DNA from: Lateolabrax maculatus | Lineage: Eukaryota; Chordata; Actinopteri; Acropomatiformes; Lateolabracidae | Reading direction: 5' to 3' | DNA: 64,000 nt | NCBI GenBank assembly: GCA_031216445.1 | Contig: CM062219.1 | Location: 578,501-642,500, forward strand | Shown here: piece by piece, positions 34,601 to 64,000 of the stretch | How positions within the stretch are numbered: position 1 is the first letter of the stretch | Layout: each line of letters opens with the position of its first letter | Position numbers and translations under genes: made by a program | Notes under the pieces: generated by a model | Seen by the model: the letters and a program-made list of their open reading frames with translations, nothing else | Databases searched by the model: none | What the model was told of the DNA's origin: nothing

Positions 34601-37600
34601 TGCTGGACACCCTGGCCTTGAAGACCAACGAAGTCCTGAAGGTAATAACGTGCGGCGGGAGAGGACGGACACGCCGACTCCTCAGTGTTTGACCTGTGTG
34701 ACGTTTCCTCTCTTGGTTCAGAGAGTGGAGCTGGTGTCTCCGGGGAAGCCGGTGTGGCTGGGAGAGACGAGCTCGGCCTACGGAGGAGGAGCTGTGGGAC
34801 TGTCGGACACATTCGTAGCAGGATTCATGTGAGTCTGTACAAAACCGTCCGGTCCTGAGCGAGTCCAAACGGGGTCAAGACCAAGTCGAGAGACCTAAAA
34901 GACACAAACTGTGCCCGTTCAGTTAGAGCTGAAATTAATCTGCAACAGTTTTGATAATTAATCAGTTAAGTCACTTTTTAAGTAAAAAAAACCCCACAAA
35001 AAGTGGTTCTTCTGCTCAAATGTGAATTGCGGTTTTCTTTAGTTGAACATAAATGAAATATCTTCAGGTTTGTTGGCCGAAAACAAGTAAATGAAAGACC
35101 AAGAACAGGAGCGACTGTCACATTAACAGTGATGAAGAACACAGAGGGAATGCAGGAAGTGAGCACAACTGCTGGTTTGTCTGTAACTGGAGGTTTGTGG
35201 TTTCTCAGGAGGGCCACATGTCGCTGATTGAGTTTAGTGATTACCCAGCAGCCCCGGTCTCATGACAAACCTTACAGTAGTCCTGATGCTCATTACCTGT
35301 GATTTTCATAGTGAAGAGACAAATGCTCCTCTCAAACATGATAGAACTATCTGGGATATCTGGTTATTAACACACGTTTCACTGCTATTAACACATGTTT
35401 CAGTGTTATTAACACACGTTTCAATGGTGTGGTGTCTGCAGGTGGTTGGATAAACTCGGCCTGGCAGCCAGACTCGGCCTGGATGTTGTGATGAGGCAGG
35501 TTTTCATTGGTTCTGGGAGTTATCACCTGGTCGACGACAACCTGGATCCTCTTCCTGTAAGACTTTAATGAGTTATAAAGCGCTTTATGTTTACATTGAG
35601 TGTGTTTGACACTAAATGTGTTTTTCTAACCAATCTGCATATTGAGTAGTTATACTCACTAATACTTAAAGCTGCATCATTTAGGGGGGCTGCACTTGGG
35701 GGCAGCAGAACAAGCTGTAAACAGGAGGAGGTGGAGACCAAACACAGAGCTAAAAGAGAGAGAATACCGGACTCAAACACGAATCCACATGAAGGATCAT
35801 GTTGATCTGTAACTGGAAATAAGCAACTGTTTGCTGCATGTCAGAACAAATACCATATATACGTCAGATGTTGTGTTTTCAGATCAGTAAATGGAGCTGA
35901 ACACTTCCTCCATCGCTGTGGTTCATACTGTATGACCCTCAGTGTGCCATGTGTCTTCTTGTAGGATTATTGGTTGTCTGTTCTCTACAAGAGGCTCGTC
36001 GGACCCGAGGTTTTGAAAATTGAAGCATTGTCCAACTTTGCTCGCAGTAAAAGAGTGAGGCTGTATCTGCACTGTGCAAACAAAAAGAGGTACTCCTGCT
36101 CTAACACCATGTTTTCTGCTAGTTTTATCAGCCAGTGACATGATGTGGTAACTCGCTGTATTTATTCCTGCAGTTACAGCCGCGGAGCGATCACACTGAT
36201 GTCTATGAACCTGAGTAAGAAGCCGGCCAGGATCTCCGTCCCTGCACTCGTCTCCTCCAGCACAGTGGAGGCTTTTGTTCTTCAGTCTGACCAGCCGGGG
36301 GAGGAAGGGCTCTACTCCAGGTGCCCGTCAATATACCCATTTATCCCCCAGTTGGCCTGAGAACGTCTCCTCTCGTGTCATGTGAAAAGTCACATTTCAT
36401 CTCTTACTTTTAATGTGAAAGCTTCTCCAAGGAAGTCAGGAAGGCAAGAGAATGAAAACATAACAAAGCTCATGTGTTACGTGGCTTCACAGCTTCTTTA
36501 TTGACATGTAGTAGTCTCATGTAGTTGTTTGTCTTCATTAAAGGAGCACTCCACTTATTTTACACAGGCTCATAGCTCCACTCGGAGAAGCTTTCTAAAG
36601 TTATCAAGATCAGTGTTATCTCAGTTTGGCCTTGTAGACTAGAAATGTCTTTCACACTGTGTTAGAAACTGGGAGACACTGTCCAGTTGCGTTATGGGAA
36701 ATGTAGGCTCCAGTGTTTCTGGACTAAAAGTCAGGATATCTCCACCTCTGCTGCTCAGATCTCTTGCGATCTGACTTCTGTGAGTCCTTTCACTTTATGG
36801 AAGTGACTACATTTCTGGAAATTTGAAAAAGCATCTTTTTCTCTCCTCACTATGCCTGTTTTTATCTCCTCCCAAAAACTGAACTTTTCCAAAACTGTCC
36901 TGAAACATTGGTTTGGTGTTGTACAGTTGAAGGGATGATAAGACAGCATTTAGTCACCACTAACTTTCTCTGTGGTCACTTCTTTTAAATGCCAAAATGC
37001 AGCCAAACACACAGCTGTGAACCTGTTGATTTTATCAGTTCACGATCTTCTCTGCAGTGCAGCAGCCTGTGAATGACTGCTGGTTAACATGTGGTGACAT
37101 GATCAACAGATGTTTACGACCTACAAACACTGGTAGGGACTTAGTGTGGACATAGTCTTAATCTTAGCTTTAAGACTGTTTCAGAAACCTCCCACAGAAT
37201 CACTCCTTTAAAATCTGCTGTCAGGGAACACTTTCACGTTTGGACAGATTGTGTGTTGGCAAAGAAAGAGCTTTTCAATTTGGATTCAGTGACGCTGTGG
37301 AAAAGAGCGGCATTTCCAGATTGAATCAGATTTAAATGGAGTGGAAACTGGTCCATCATGAACCGGTGCTGTGCCGGTCTGGTTCTGGAGTGGACCCTCT
37401 GTGAGGCTGCAGACTGGGACCCGTGATGGTGCTGCACCTTGGTAGACCATGAAGGAGGTGGCCCCGTCAATGAGTCTGTGTTCTTTACTTAAGCGACCTT
37501 TTGGTTCATGTTCTCACACAGCAGTGGCTGCCAGCAGCGTCTGTATGTCTTATGTGATCATTTCATCATGTGATCAATAATATTTAAAACCTACCAGCTG

Positions 37601-37830
37601 CCACTGCTCACACCTACGTCCCCACGCTGGGCAGAATGTGCTAATGAGCTGACTCTGTGTTTTCCTGAAGGTCTGTGAAGCTGAACGGAGAGGTGTTGAA
37701 GATGGTGGATGATAAAACTCTCCCCGACCTTAAAGGAATCCGCCTTCCTCCAGCTGAACGTCTGCAGCTTCCTGCGTTCTCTCTGGCCTTCTTCGTTGTG
37801 ACAGACGCTGGAGCTGCAGCCTGTCGCTGA
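28653..37830 (+). CDS. hpse: Heparanase, endo-beta-glucuronidase (GH79), 12 exons
   Basis: A secreted/lysosomal enzyme that cleaves heparan sulfate chains in matrix and basement membrane. Exons: 28653-28867, 29750-29877, 31473-31601, 31996-32169, 33364-33535, 34037-34084, 34548-34641, 34722-34828, 35442-35556, 35965-36089, 36174-36320, 37671-37830. All in phase, 537 residues (human 543). It opens with a signal peptide (MKPVSLLLLLSLLW). Family motifs: FLSVTIDASLA, AYLRFGGTK, NCSGMDLIFGLNALLRTA. Catalytic acid/base is Glu216 in WELGNEPNS and the nucleophile is Glu335 in WLGETSSAYGGG, matching human E225 and E343. The segment around exon 3 corresponds to the linker removed during human maturation. 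The C-terminal beta-sandwich domain ends in LPAFSLAFFVV. N-glycosylation sequons are visible (NSS, NCS). Lies downstream of helq, as in human. Confidence 0.95.
29220..29570. repeat. Interspersed AAGTACTT-type fish repeat in hpse intron 1
   Basis: Carries TACATGTACTTTTACTTAAGTAACATC..GTGCAGGACTTTCACTT..GAGCTCATTTTAACTCCTTTATATCCTGTTGG and ends with GGTAAAAGTACTTTGTTTTATTCCACCACTGG. Same family as 61850-62300. Confidence 0.55.
30100..30840 (+). mobile_element. Decayed L2/CR1-type LINE reverse-transcriptase fragment
   Basis: hpse intron 2 carries broken reading frames recognisable from fish non-LTR retrotransposons: an LTSLLLLTQLI stretch, then a segment ending in DDTQLYI (the remains of the YADD catalytic box, here with the A replaced), then near the end RAARVLLRTHRAELQ, which resembles the common 3' part of L2-type ORF2. 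Multiple frameshifts and stops show that it is dead. No target-site duplications were identified. Confidence 0.65.
31640..31835 (+). mobile_element. Second LINE fragment, near-copy of 30285-30475
   Basis: This 190-bp stretch in hpse intron 3 matches 30285-30475 closely (ACAGACATTTAATCCAGGGT, CCACGCTCAATGCTGG, GATGATACACAGCTGTACAT). It retains YADD-box context (TATGCAGATGATACACAG), which the first copy has lost. Same orientation as the first copy. Confidence 0.65.
32205..32495. repeat. MITE-like repeat copy in hpse intron 4
   Basis: Contains CAGCAAATATTTGGATAATCAATCATCATTTTTAAAGCAAAAATG, GTTGCTGTTTTTGGG and CAAGAAAGTAATCAC..GAAAATAATTGTTAATTACAGCCAC. Degenerate member of the GCTGCAACTAA family in reverse orientation. 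Confidence 0.45.
32705..32875 (+). mobile_element. tRNA-derived SINE
   Basis: The head reads GGGGCGCCCTTGTGGCCTTGGGGTGAAGACGCTGACCAC, with a Pol III A-box-like TGGCCTTGGGG. The tail has the fish SINE hallmark CATTTCCTGTCACCTCTACACAGTC..CTATCTAATAAAGACATAAAAGG ending in an A-rich run (32850-32868). The B box is eroded. Located in hpse intron 4. Confidence 0.65.
34925..35095. repeat. MITE-like repeat fragment in hpse intron 8
   Basis: GTTAGAGCTGAAATTAATCTGCAACAGTTTTGATAATTAATCAGTTAAGTCACTTTTTAAG and GTTTGTTGGCCGAAAACAAG are degenerate segments of the GCTGCAACTAA family. Confidence 0.45.
36535..36730. repeat. Interspersed repeat (GGAGCACTCCACTTATTTTACAC..)
   Basis: In hpse intron 11. The pattern TTAAAGGAGCACTCCACTTATTTTAC, GTAGACTAGAAATGTCTTTCACACTGTG and TTATGGGAAATGTAGGCTCCAGTG is, as far as I remember, a common percomorph element. 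Only this copy was noticed in the window. Confidence 0.45.
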
Positions 37831-38040
37831 CCTCAACAGCCTCAATACACCGATACACATGGACGCTGCTGCTGTGCACAAACCGCCACCACTACAGAAC
37901 TCAGCCAGTAAACACTGAGCTGCTCCTCACTGGACTGAAATGACTTGAACTTGTGACCTTTATGGATTTGGTGCCATTTACAGTTTCTTATAATGAATGC
38001 TGAAGTTTCTTATTTATAGAAAAATACTGAATGCTGTGTT

Positions 38041-38046
38041 AATAAA
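38041..38046 (+). terminator. hpse: hpse poly(A) signal AATAAA
   Basis: Canonical AATAAA 210 bases past the heparanase stop, followed by a T-rich stretch (GTTTTTTTCT). Confidence 0.75.
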
Positions 38047-38196
38047 GTTTTTTTCTAATTCCATTAAACAAAGACAAGCAAATGAATGCCTGACCCACAT
38101 TCCATCACAATCCATCCAACAGTTGTTGAGATCTTTCAGTTTGACCGACTGATCAACAACAAACACAAAATCACATTTTATGTCAATTTTCCTTTT

Positions 38197-38211
38197 TTTA
38201 TTTTTTTTATT
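38197..38211 (-). terminator. myl5: myl5 poly(A) signals (two AATAAA)
   Basis: Two overlapping-scale AATAAA hexamers on the minus strand (38211-38206 and 38202-38197), 65-79 bases beyond the myl5 stop. The opposing hpse signal is about 150 bp away, so the two transcripts end almost tail to tail. Confidence 0.65.
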
Positions 38212-38275
38212 TGAACTTAAAGACAAACATTGATTTTGATGCTTCTCAACCAAACTGCAGCAGTTTATAGACACA

Positions 38276-40562
38276 TTATTCCTCCTGCTCCTCCCCATGT
38301 GTGATGATGTAACACAGAGATTTATAATCCAAGTTTCCTTCAGCATCAATGTTGGACGACTGGAACATCTGCTTCACCTGCGATCAGACGGATTCATTCA
38401 TTAATATCTCTGATGAACTGAGGATAAACACTTATTAATGTGACGACAGTTCTGGGATTTCTGGATGGTCTCCTGAGACTGTGTAAAGATTTCCTTTTGA
38501 ACATGTGATGAGTCCTAAAAATTCATTTCAACAGGGCTGGAAAGTTTACTCAAGTACAATTTAGAGGTACTTTATTTGAGTCATTTTCTGCCACTTTCTC
38601 CTTCTCCTCCACCACATCTCAGAGGAACATATTGTACTTTTTACTCCACTACATTTGTCTGACAGCTTTAAATCCTCACGGATTCAGATGAATAACACAA
38701 AATATAAATCAACTAACAAATGATTGAACGCTGCAGCAGATTCAAGACAAATACTTGATTCTACAGAATTATTGAAAAGAGGCTGAAATTATCTGACTTT
38801 CAGGACTCAATAAGGCACTAAGATGTTCTCAAACTGCTGGCTGGTAGATTTTTTACCTCCTCAGGTGTAAACTTGTCTGCTTGTGTCACCAGTAATTTCT
38901 GTAATCTGAGGAAACAAGAAAGAAAAGTATTTCATTTCTTTTAACAGCAAAGGGGCGTTCTAAAAATCTAAAGATTCAACTGGCAACTTACTCGTCTTTG
39001 TGAATGAAGCCTTTGACGTCGGGATCGAACATTTTGAAAGCGTTTAAGATGGTGTCTTCAGGGTCTGTGCCTGCATACGTGAACCGGAGACAAAACACAT
39101 GATGGCAGCTCAGTGTGGCTCATGTTGGGGGTTATTTTCCTCATTAGACATCATCACATTAAAGTGAGACTACAGTCAAGTTTCTACCAAATTTAATGCA
39201 CATTTTAACTGAAAAAGGGAAACATGAATTGCTTCCATCCACTCCTGTTGTGTTGTGTTGTGTTGTGTGTGCCATTAAACCACCACAGAAGAAGAGGACA
39301 CGATGAGACAACATTATTAAGACAGCTCCAGTCAAACCTCCAACGATGGAAAACATGATGGGAATCAGATATTTGTGTTAGTTTCATGTGTTAATGTGAG
39401 GAAGGTCACAGCCTCCTCATCTCTAAACATCACTCGAGAAGAAAATACTCCACTAAAGTACCTAAAAACTTATTAACTTTCCACCAACAACCATCTTAAA
39501 GTTGTTGGAAGTTGTAAACATGTAAATCTTTTCATCTCTGTGGCTGAAGACCTAAAACACTGCATCACTCCTACACTTCCCAGCATGCACCTTGACCTTC
39601 ACTCCAGACATTTGTGCCAGTCGTTCTGTCCAGTGAATCAGTCTTAATGTGTAGAGCTGAGTTGGTTCCTTAATGTTCTCACCGTGTAGCTTCTCTCCGA
39701 ACAGGTTGAGGAACATGGTGAAGTTGATGGGACCCGTGGCTTCTTTCAGCATGTCCTCCAGCTCCTTGTCCTTCACATTGAGTTTACCTGAAACACGTCC
39801 ACATGGCGACCACATCATGTCTGCACTAAAGTTTGTTTAGAAGACGTGTTTGTGTTCAGAGCTACGAACCCAGAGACGCGTACGTGTCCTTCAGATCTTC
39901 CTTATCGATGAATCCGTCCCGGTTCTGGTCGATGAGGGTGAAGGCCTGAAGGAAAGAGACGAACACGTGTCAGTTCAGGATGAAACCTTGGAAGGACCCT
40001 CATGGACGTGACGACTTTACCTCTTTGAACTCTTGGATCTGAGTTTGTTCAAACATGGAGAAAACATTGGACGAGGCTCTCTGGGCTCTTTTGGCGCCTC
40101 CCTCCTTCTTCTTTGTCTTTCTGCTCGCCTAAATAATCAGAAATTATCATGATATTATTGTAAACTCAAAGACAGAGAAGAGTTCAAATGGTTTGATAGA
40201 GTCAAAACAACACAATAGGGCTGATTTCTGATTTTCTAATTAATAAATTAAACTTGTGGTCTTTACCGTATTAAAACCCCTGATAATTTAAAATCTTAAG
40301 TACTTTTTATAACATTAAATATTCATGACTAAATAAGCAGCAATCAAACTAGTTATTATTTATGAAGAGTTTAAAACGTCTGCAGCTACTTTACTCAAGT
40401 AAAAGCAGGACTCAAATCAACAGTTCCAAACTAGATATTTCACCTCTGATGTTACAATTAAAAATGCAGCTCTTGCCATATAAAAATTGCACAGTTTCAA
40501 ATTGATATAAGAACAATAAAAACAGGATCTTTGAAAAGTAAGACCCTGTGAGCACGTACCAT
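38276..40562 (-). CDS. myl5: Myosin regulatory light chain 5, 7 exons
   Basis: An EF-hand light chain that binds the IQ motif of the myosin heavy-chain neck. Exons 5' to 3': 40560-40562 (ATG only), 40021-40128, 39870-39945, 39683-39787, 38992-39070, 38857-38905, 38276-38377. All in phase, 173 residues, the length I recall for human MYL5. The N-terminus ASRKTKKKEGGA then RAQRASSNVFSMFEQ matches MYL5 better than MYL2, MYL7 or MYLPF, and includes the conserved phosphorylatable serine region. The one functional EF-hand is DQNRDGFIDKED near residues 43-54. Later motifs are GPINFTMFLNLFGEKL and GNLDYKSLCYIITHGEE. A first coding exon holding only the start codon is typical of regulatory light-chain genes. 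Converges with hpse. Confidence 0.93.
38535..38720. repeat. Interspersed AAGTACTT-type fish repeat in myl5 intron 6
   Basis: Contains GTTTACTCAAGTACAATTTAGAGGTACTTTATTTGAG, CTCCTTCTCCTCCACCACATC and ATTGTACTTTTTACTCCACTACATTTGTCTGACAGC, a widespread fish-repeat signature also seen at 9895-10090. Confidence 0.6.
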
Positions 40563-40604
40563 CTCTGCTGGTTCTCTGCGATGGTGCTGCTGCTGAGCAG
40601 AGAC

Positions 40605-40621
40605 TTTAAATACAGCAGCTG
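40605..40621 (-). promoter_or_regulatory. myl5: myl5 core promoter: TATTTAAA plus E-box
   Basis: On the minus strand TATTTAAA (40612-40605) lies 43 bases before the ATG, and a CAGCTG E-box (40616-40621) sits immediately upstream of it. A TATA-like element with a MyoD-type E-box suits a muscle contractile gene. Function is inferred from the motif alone. Confidence 0.5.
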
Positions 40622-42440
40622 TCTGGGATGCGGGGGGGGGGGGGTGTGATGACAGCCTGGATGAAGATGGGACTGCAGGGACGAGCCGGGGCCGAGGTGG
40701 GACCCCCCAGCCCGGCTAAGTTCCCCTTACATGGGCAGGATGTTTAGTAAAACCCTGGATCTCCGGAGGCCCAACAACTGCTGCTGATAATCAAAACCTT
40801 TTAAAGAGTTTCTATTTACAGTTTCTCATTGGGGGGGGGGGGGGGGGGGGGGGTAACTGACTTACAGTCCACTTTCAGGCTTTTTATTCTTTTATTGGAG
40901 TCAGTAATAGAATAAGAGGAACATTATTTGTTCTTTTTATTGTGAACTTAAGAAACCATCAGACACATTTTAAACCAACCAGCAGCCAATAATCTCAGTT
41001 TCACCATAAAGCAGAAGAAATGTGACATAAAACAACATGAAAAGGTGGAAGACAGTCCCTGACGTTGATGTGGTGAGTCTGTCTGTCCACATTTGTCCTG
41101 CTGAAACTCTGTCTTCATCCTTCAACAGTAAAAAGTTCCTTTATTGAGCAAAAGGACGTTTGTGTAATAATATAATCACTGAACAAACAGCCAATAATAC
41201 TTTACGTTGCTGTAAAATGTATAATGTCGATGATCTGACGAGTCTTCATCTTAAAATTCATCTGGAAGTGTTGTCATAGCAACAAGTCCTTAAAGGTGCA
41301 GCTTATTGACAGTCAGCTGGATCACAACCAGGACATTTTACTGTGAAGCACAAAGTCATTTTCAGATTGAGAAATGATGTCAAATCAATAAATGTAAATC
41401 CTGATCACATGGAGCGATTGGTCCATCTGTCAGTCGACATGTCAATAACCCCGCAGGTCCTCGTGAGCAGCATGAGCTCTCACACGTGTGGCAGTGATCC
41501 GGTCCACATGTGGGAAACGAGGCTGTGGAGACTTAACTGAATAGTTTCCTGTTGCTTAATTAATCCATTAATTGTCCATTATTATAAAAAGTATAATAAT
41601 AAAAAAATATATTTGGATATTTTAAATCTTAAAAAGTAATATCCTCTATTTTTCTCTATACTAAGAAGAAGAGAGGAAGAAGAGAAAGCAGTTTGATCAG
41701 CGTCCACATGGCGGCGCTACAGTCATTCTGTCCCCTCCTGGTGTTGTGATGAATAGTAATACAGCAAATTATATATAATAATATGGCGTTTAATAAAGAG
41801 TTTTTCTATACACAGGAGAGCCTTGGTAACCAGTGGTTATTATCTGTAACATGTGTAAAACTGTGACAGACCAGGTGCCAAACTCCTTAGAGAAATCTAC
41901 CAATCTAATATGTGTTTGTACACAGGCAAACACATGTAAACGACAGATGAGTCCTTGTGTTGTGTTACAGATCAGCTGTTCCTACTCTCTAAGTCAACAT
42001 GCAGGGGACCTAAAGAGGAGCACCTCCATTACTGAGCTTTAACTTTTCTAACAGCCCTCCTTCTCTCAACAGAACCACAGGAGAGCTGATTATAAAAGGT
42101 GAAGCTCTTCACAAAATGTTGTTTCGTATCAAATTATATGCTGACGGCAAACCGAGGAGTTTCAATCATTTGTTACATACTTGTAGGCTACTTGACTTGA
42201 GTGTTAAAGGGATTATTGTATTTATTTTACTCCACTAGATTTAGTCAGACAGTTGCACTCCTGAATGTCTGAAGTAAATGTACTTTACATCACAACCGTT
42301 TCCTGTGAATTTCTGTCTTTATGTTTTGAGGAACTCCTTCACTTCTCTCCTGCTAACCTCCATGAGACGTAACGCTTGAATTCAGAGAGAACCTCGGGCT
42401 GAGTGAAGTGTTTCCTGCAGTGCTGCGTTTTCCTGCAGTA
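40622..42440. other. Intergenic myl5-ppp3cc spacer with poly-G tracts
   Basis: Holds two poly-G tracts (40632-40643 and 40831-40853, the second an uninterrupted run of 23 G). At 42170-42300 there is a piece of the AAGTACTT-type repeat. I see no gene, RNA or conserved motif in the rest. The short open frames at 41343-41540 and 41833-42042 have no recognisable domain. Confidence 0.55.
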
Positions 42441-43066
42441 AACAGCGTGCGATGCGCGCGGCTCGGCGGACCGTGAACGCGTCGCATTAATATCGCATTA
42501 ATACTACACTACCCACAGCCCCCCGCGTCGAGCCATGTTGTAGGAAATCCGCTTGCGGCGGATTATTGTAATCCGACAGAGGGTCTGGACGACACATCGG
42601 ATCACGACAGGAACCCGGAGCCCAGCGGCCTGTAACAGATGCAGCGCGTCGCACAATAAAGGGATAAAGTTGCGATATGATCTGACGCACCGCTCGCTGC
42701 TCCTGAAGGCACCATCGGCGGAGCCCGGGCCGTTTCCTGGACCTTCGATCCGCCTGAGAGACGCTGTCAGCGGCTCGGCAGCCCCGCACCGCCCCGCACC
42801 GCCCGCACACAGGAGGACCAAAAAAAAAAAAGCTTTAATTTGTTAGTGAAGGAGACCCCGTCCCCTCCCCCCCCCCCCCACAGCCCGGTTTAGGTGCAGC
42901 CCGGCCCGGCCCGGCTCGGCTCGGTGTTTGGCGCTGCTGCTCCGAGCCGCCGCCGACACTCGGCTAGCTCGCGCGGCTAGCTCGCCCCAGCTATCTCGGG
43001 AGGAATCGATCCGGTTCGGGGAAGAATCCCGCGGATTTACCGGCCCGCTGCCCGCACCGAGGGAGG
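42441..43066 (+). promoter_or_regulatory. ppp3cc: ppp3cc CpG-island promoter and 5' UTR
   Basis: Strongly CpG-rich sequence leads up to the calcineurin A start codon. ACTACACTACCCACAGC at 42503-42519 resembles the ZNF143 promoter motif (ACTACAATTCCCAGCATGC). GC-rich CGGCCCGG and GGCTCGGCTCGG runs follow. Poly-A (42820-42831) and poly-C (42867-42880) runs interrupt the island. No TATA box. Transcription start not determinable. Confidence 0.6.
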
Positions 43067-62915
<19,849 letters not shown>

Positions 62916-63002
62916 GTGAGTGCGAACGCAGCCGAGCATCCCAACACTAACAGAGTCCAGCTAACACTAACTCCCTGTGCCTGCACTCACACTGACGGAC
63001 TA

Positions 63003-63006
<4 letters not shown>

Positions 63007-63068
<62 letters not shown>
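63007..63068. repeat. (CA)n microsatellite, complementary to the TG tract at exon 12
   Basis: A 62-bp CA run located 92 bases downstream of exon 12. Exon 12 is thus flanked by (TG)34 on one side and (CA)31 on the other, which could pair in the pre-mRNA and loop the exon out. Confidence 0.9.
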
Positions 63069-63070
<2 letters not shown>

Positions 63071-63606
63071 CCTCTCCTCTAAAGGACCAGTCCGTGCAAA
63101 CATCTCCACCATGCTGCCCTCTGAAGACGAGTCATGTAATATCGATGTCTTTAAATGTGTTACTGTTTGTACTGATGTCAATATAAGAAGTTAATCTACA
63201 GTTTAAAGGTAGTTTAACAACACCAAGTCTAAAGAAGCGGAAGTCCTCTCAGACGTGCAGCTCGTTATTTACGGTTTGTGCCAAATTAAAGGTTTTAGTG
63301 TTTTAGGAGGAAAGAATTCAACATGTTTGTTAGAGCTCTGGTGAGTAACACTGAAGGTAAACAGAACTTTAGTTTGTTTACAAGGAACCTCCACAGAGCA
63401 GCTTTAACATGTTGGTCTGTCTGATCATCTGATCATCTGACAGCCATCATTGATCTTTGAGGTGATTAATGAGGCGTCGTGACCTCAAACTGAACGACAG
63501 CCAATCTGGAGGAATCTCACCCGATTCTAACATTAGTCTGGGGTTAAAATGTGGTTTAACTATTGTCGTCTGTCCGGCCTCAGAGATGTTGGTCTGTGTA
63601 ATTTTG

Positions 63607-63655
63607 ACAGCTAGCAGTTCCCCCCCGCTTCCAGTCTTTATGCTAAGCTAAGCTA
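63607..63655. repeat. MITE fragment (CAGTCTTTATGCTAAGCTAAGC)
   Basis: CTAGCAGTTCCCCCCCGCTTCCAGTC followed by TTTATGCTAAGCTAAGCTAACC is the same terminus as the element at 19432-19625. Confidence 0.6.
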
Positions 63656-64000
63656 ACCACTCACACAGAAACTAACATCTCACTCACAAATGAACTATTC
63701 CTTTAACTTTAAAATGTTGTTTAGAGGGCAGCATGGAGTAAACATTCGCACATGTGATTCCTCTAACAAACCCTCCTCAGTGTTATTGTTATAATTATTA
63801 TTCTATTTATTGTATGATTATGTATTCCTGCTCTAACCTCTGACTCTGTGGTCAACATGTTGGGTGGTGGGATGGGGGGGGGGGGGTCGTATGATGATTG
63901 ACTACATGTTAACAGGACTGACTGATTGCAATGATAACGTGACTGACTGAATGCATTGATATATAACGTTCCCACTCTCTCTCCATTGGTTTTGGGCATG

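Larger units (their letters stand above)
62916..64000 (+). other. ppp3cc: ppp3cc intron 12, start, to window end
   Basis: The remaining exons (autoinhibitory domain and C-terminus) were not found, so the gene continues past the window. The stretch holds a (CA)n run at 63007-63068, the end of a TAGCTTAGC-type MITE at 63607-63655 and a poly-G tract at 63876-63886. Confidence 0.6.

Noticed and set aside
38276..40562. Calling the light chain mylpf, myl2, myl7 or myl10
   Set aside because: The N-terminus ASRKTKKKEGGA..RAQRASSNVFS and the total length of 173 match MYL5 as I remember it.

Overview
This window is nuclear DNA from a bony fish, very probably a percomorph teleost. The genes are vertebrate multi-exon genes with GT-AG introns that are mostly short. 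The introns carry (CA)n/(TG)n tracts, palindromic MITE-like repeats, a tRNA-like SINE and decayed LINE fragments of the kinds common in percomorph genomes. No prokaryotic, viral or organellar segment was seen. I built every exon chain by hand, checking reading-phase continuity at each junction and comparing with remembered human orthologs. No alignment program was available.

Layout from left to right: gpat3 (minus strand, ER glycerol-3-phosphate acyltransferase, 1049-9520); abraxas1 (plus, BRCA1-A complex scaffold, 10996-14314); mrps18c (minus, mitochondrial small-subunit ribosomal protein, 15025-16493); helq (plus, DNA repair helicase, 17647-26381); hpse (plus, heparanase, 28653-37830); myl5 (minus, myosin regulatory light chain, 38276-40562); and the first 12 coding exons of a calcineurin A catalytic gene, best matched to ppp3cc (plus, 43067-62915), which runs off the right edge. 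The order gpat3-abraxas1-mrps18c-helq-hpse, including its two divergent pairs, is the arrangement I know from human 4q21. The myl5 and calcineurin genes come from elsewhere in the human genome.

The genes do not form one pathway. Two of them (abraxas1, helq) belong to DNA-damage repair, and the promoters are shared in pairs: gpat3/abraxas1 and mrps18c/helq start back to back, while hpse and myl5 converge with poly(A) signals only about 150 bp apart. The gpat3/abraxas1 promoter is largely made of a 22-bp GC-box minisatellite (about 23 copies). The hpse promoter is abutted by a 37-bp minisatellite of 38 copies kept in exact register.

The most striking structure is in the calcineurin gene. Three coding exons (4, 5 and 12) have long pure (TG)n tracts of 90, 97 and 68 bp directly in front of the splice acceptor, where a polypyrimidine tract would normally sit. 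I did not find a new multi-gene system.
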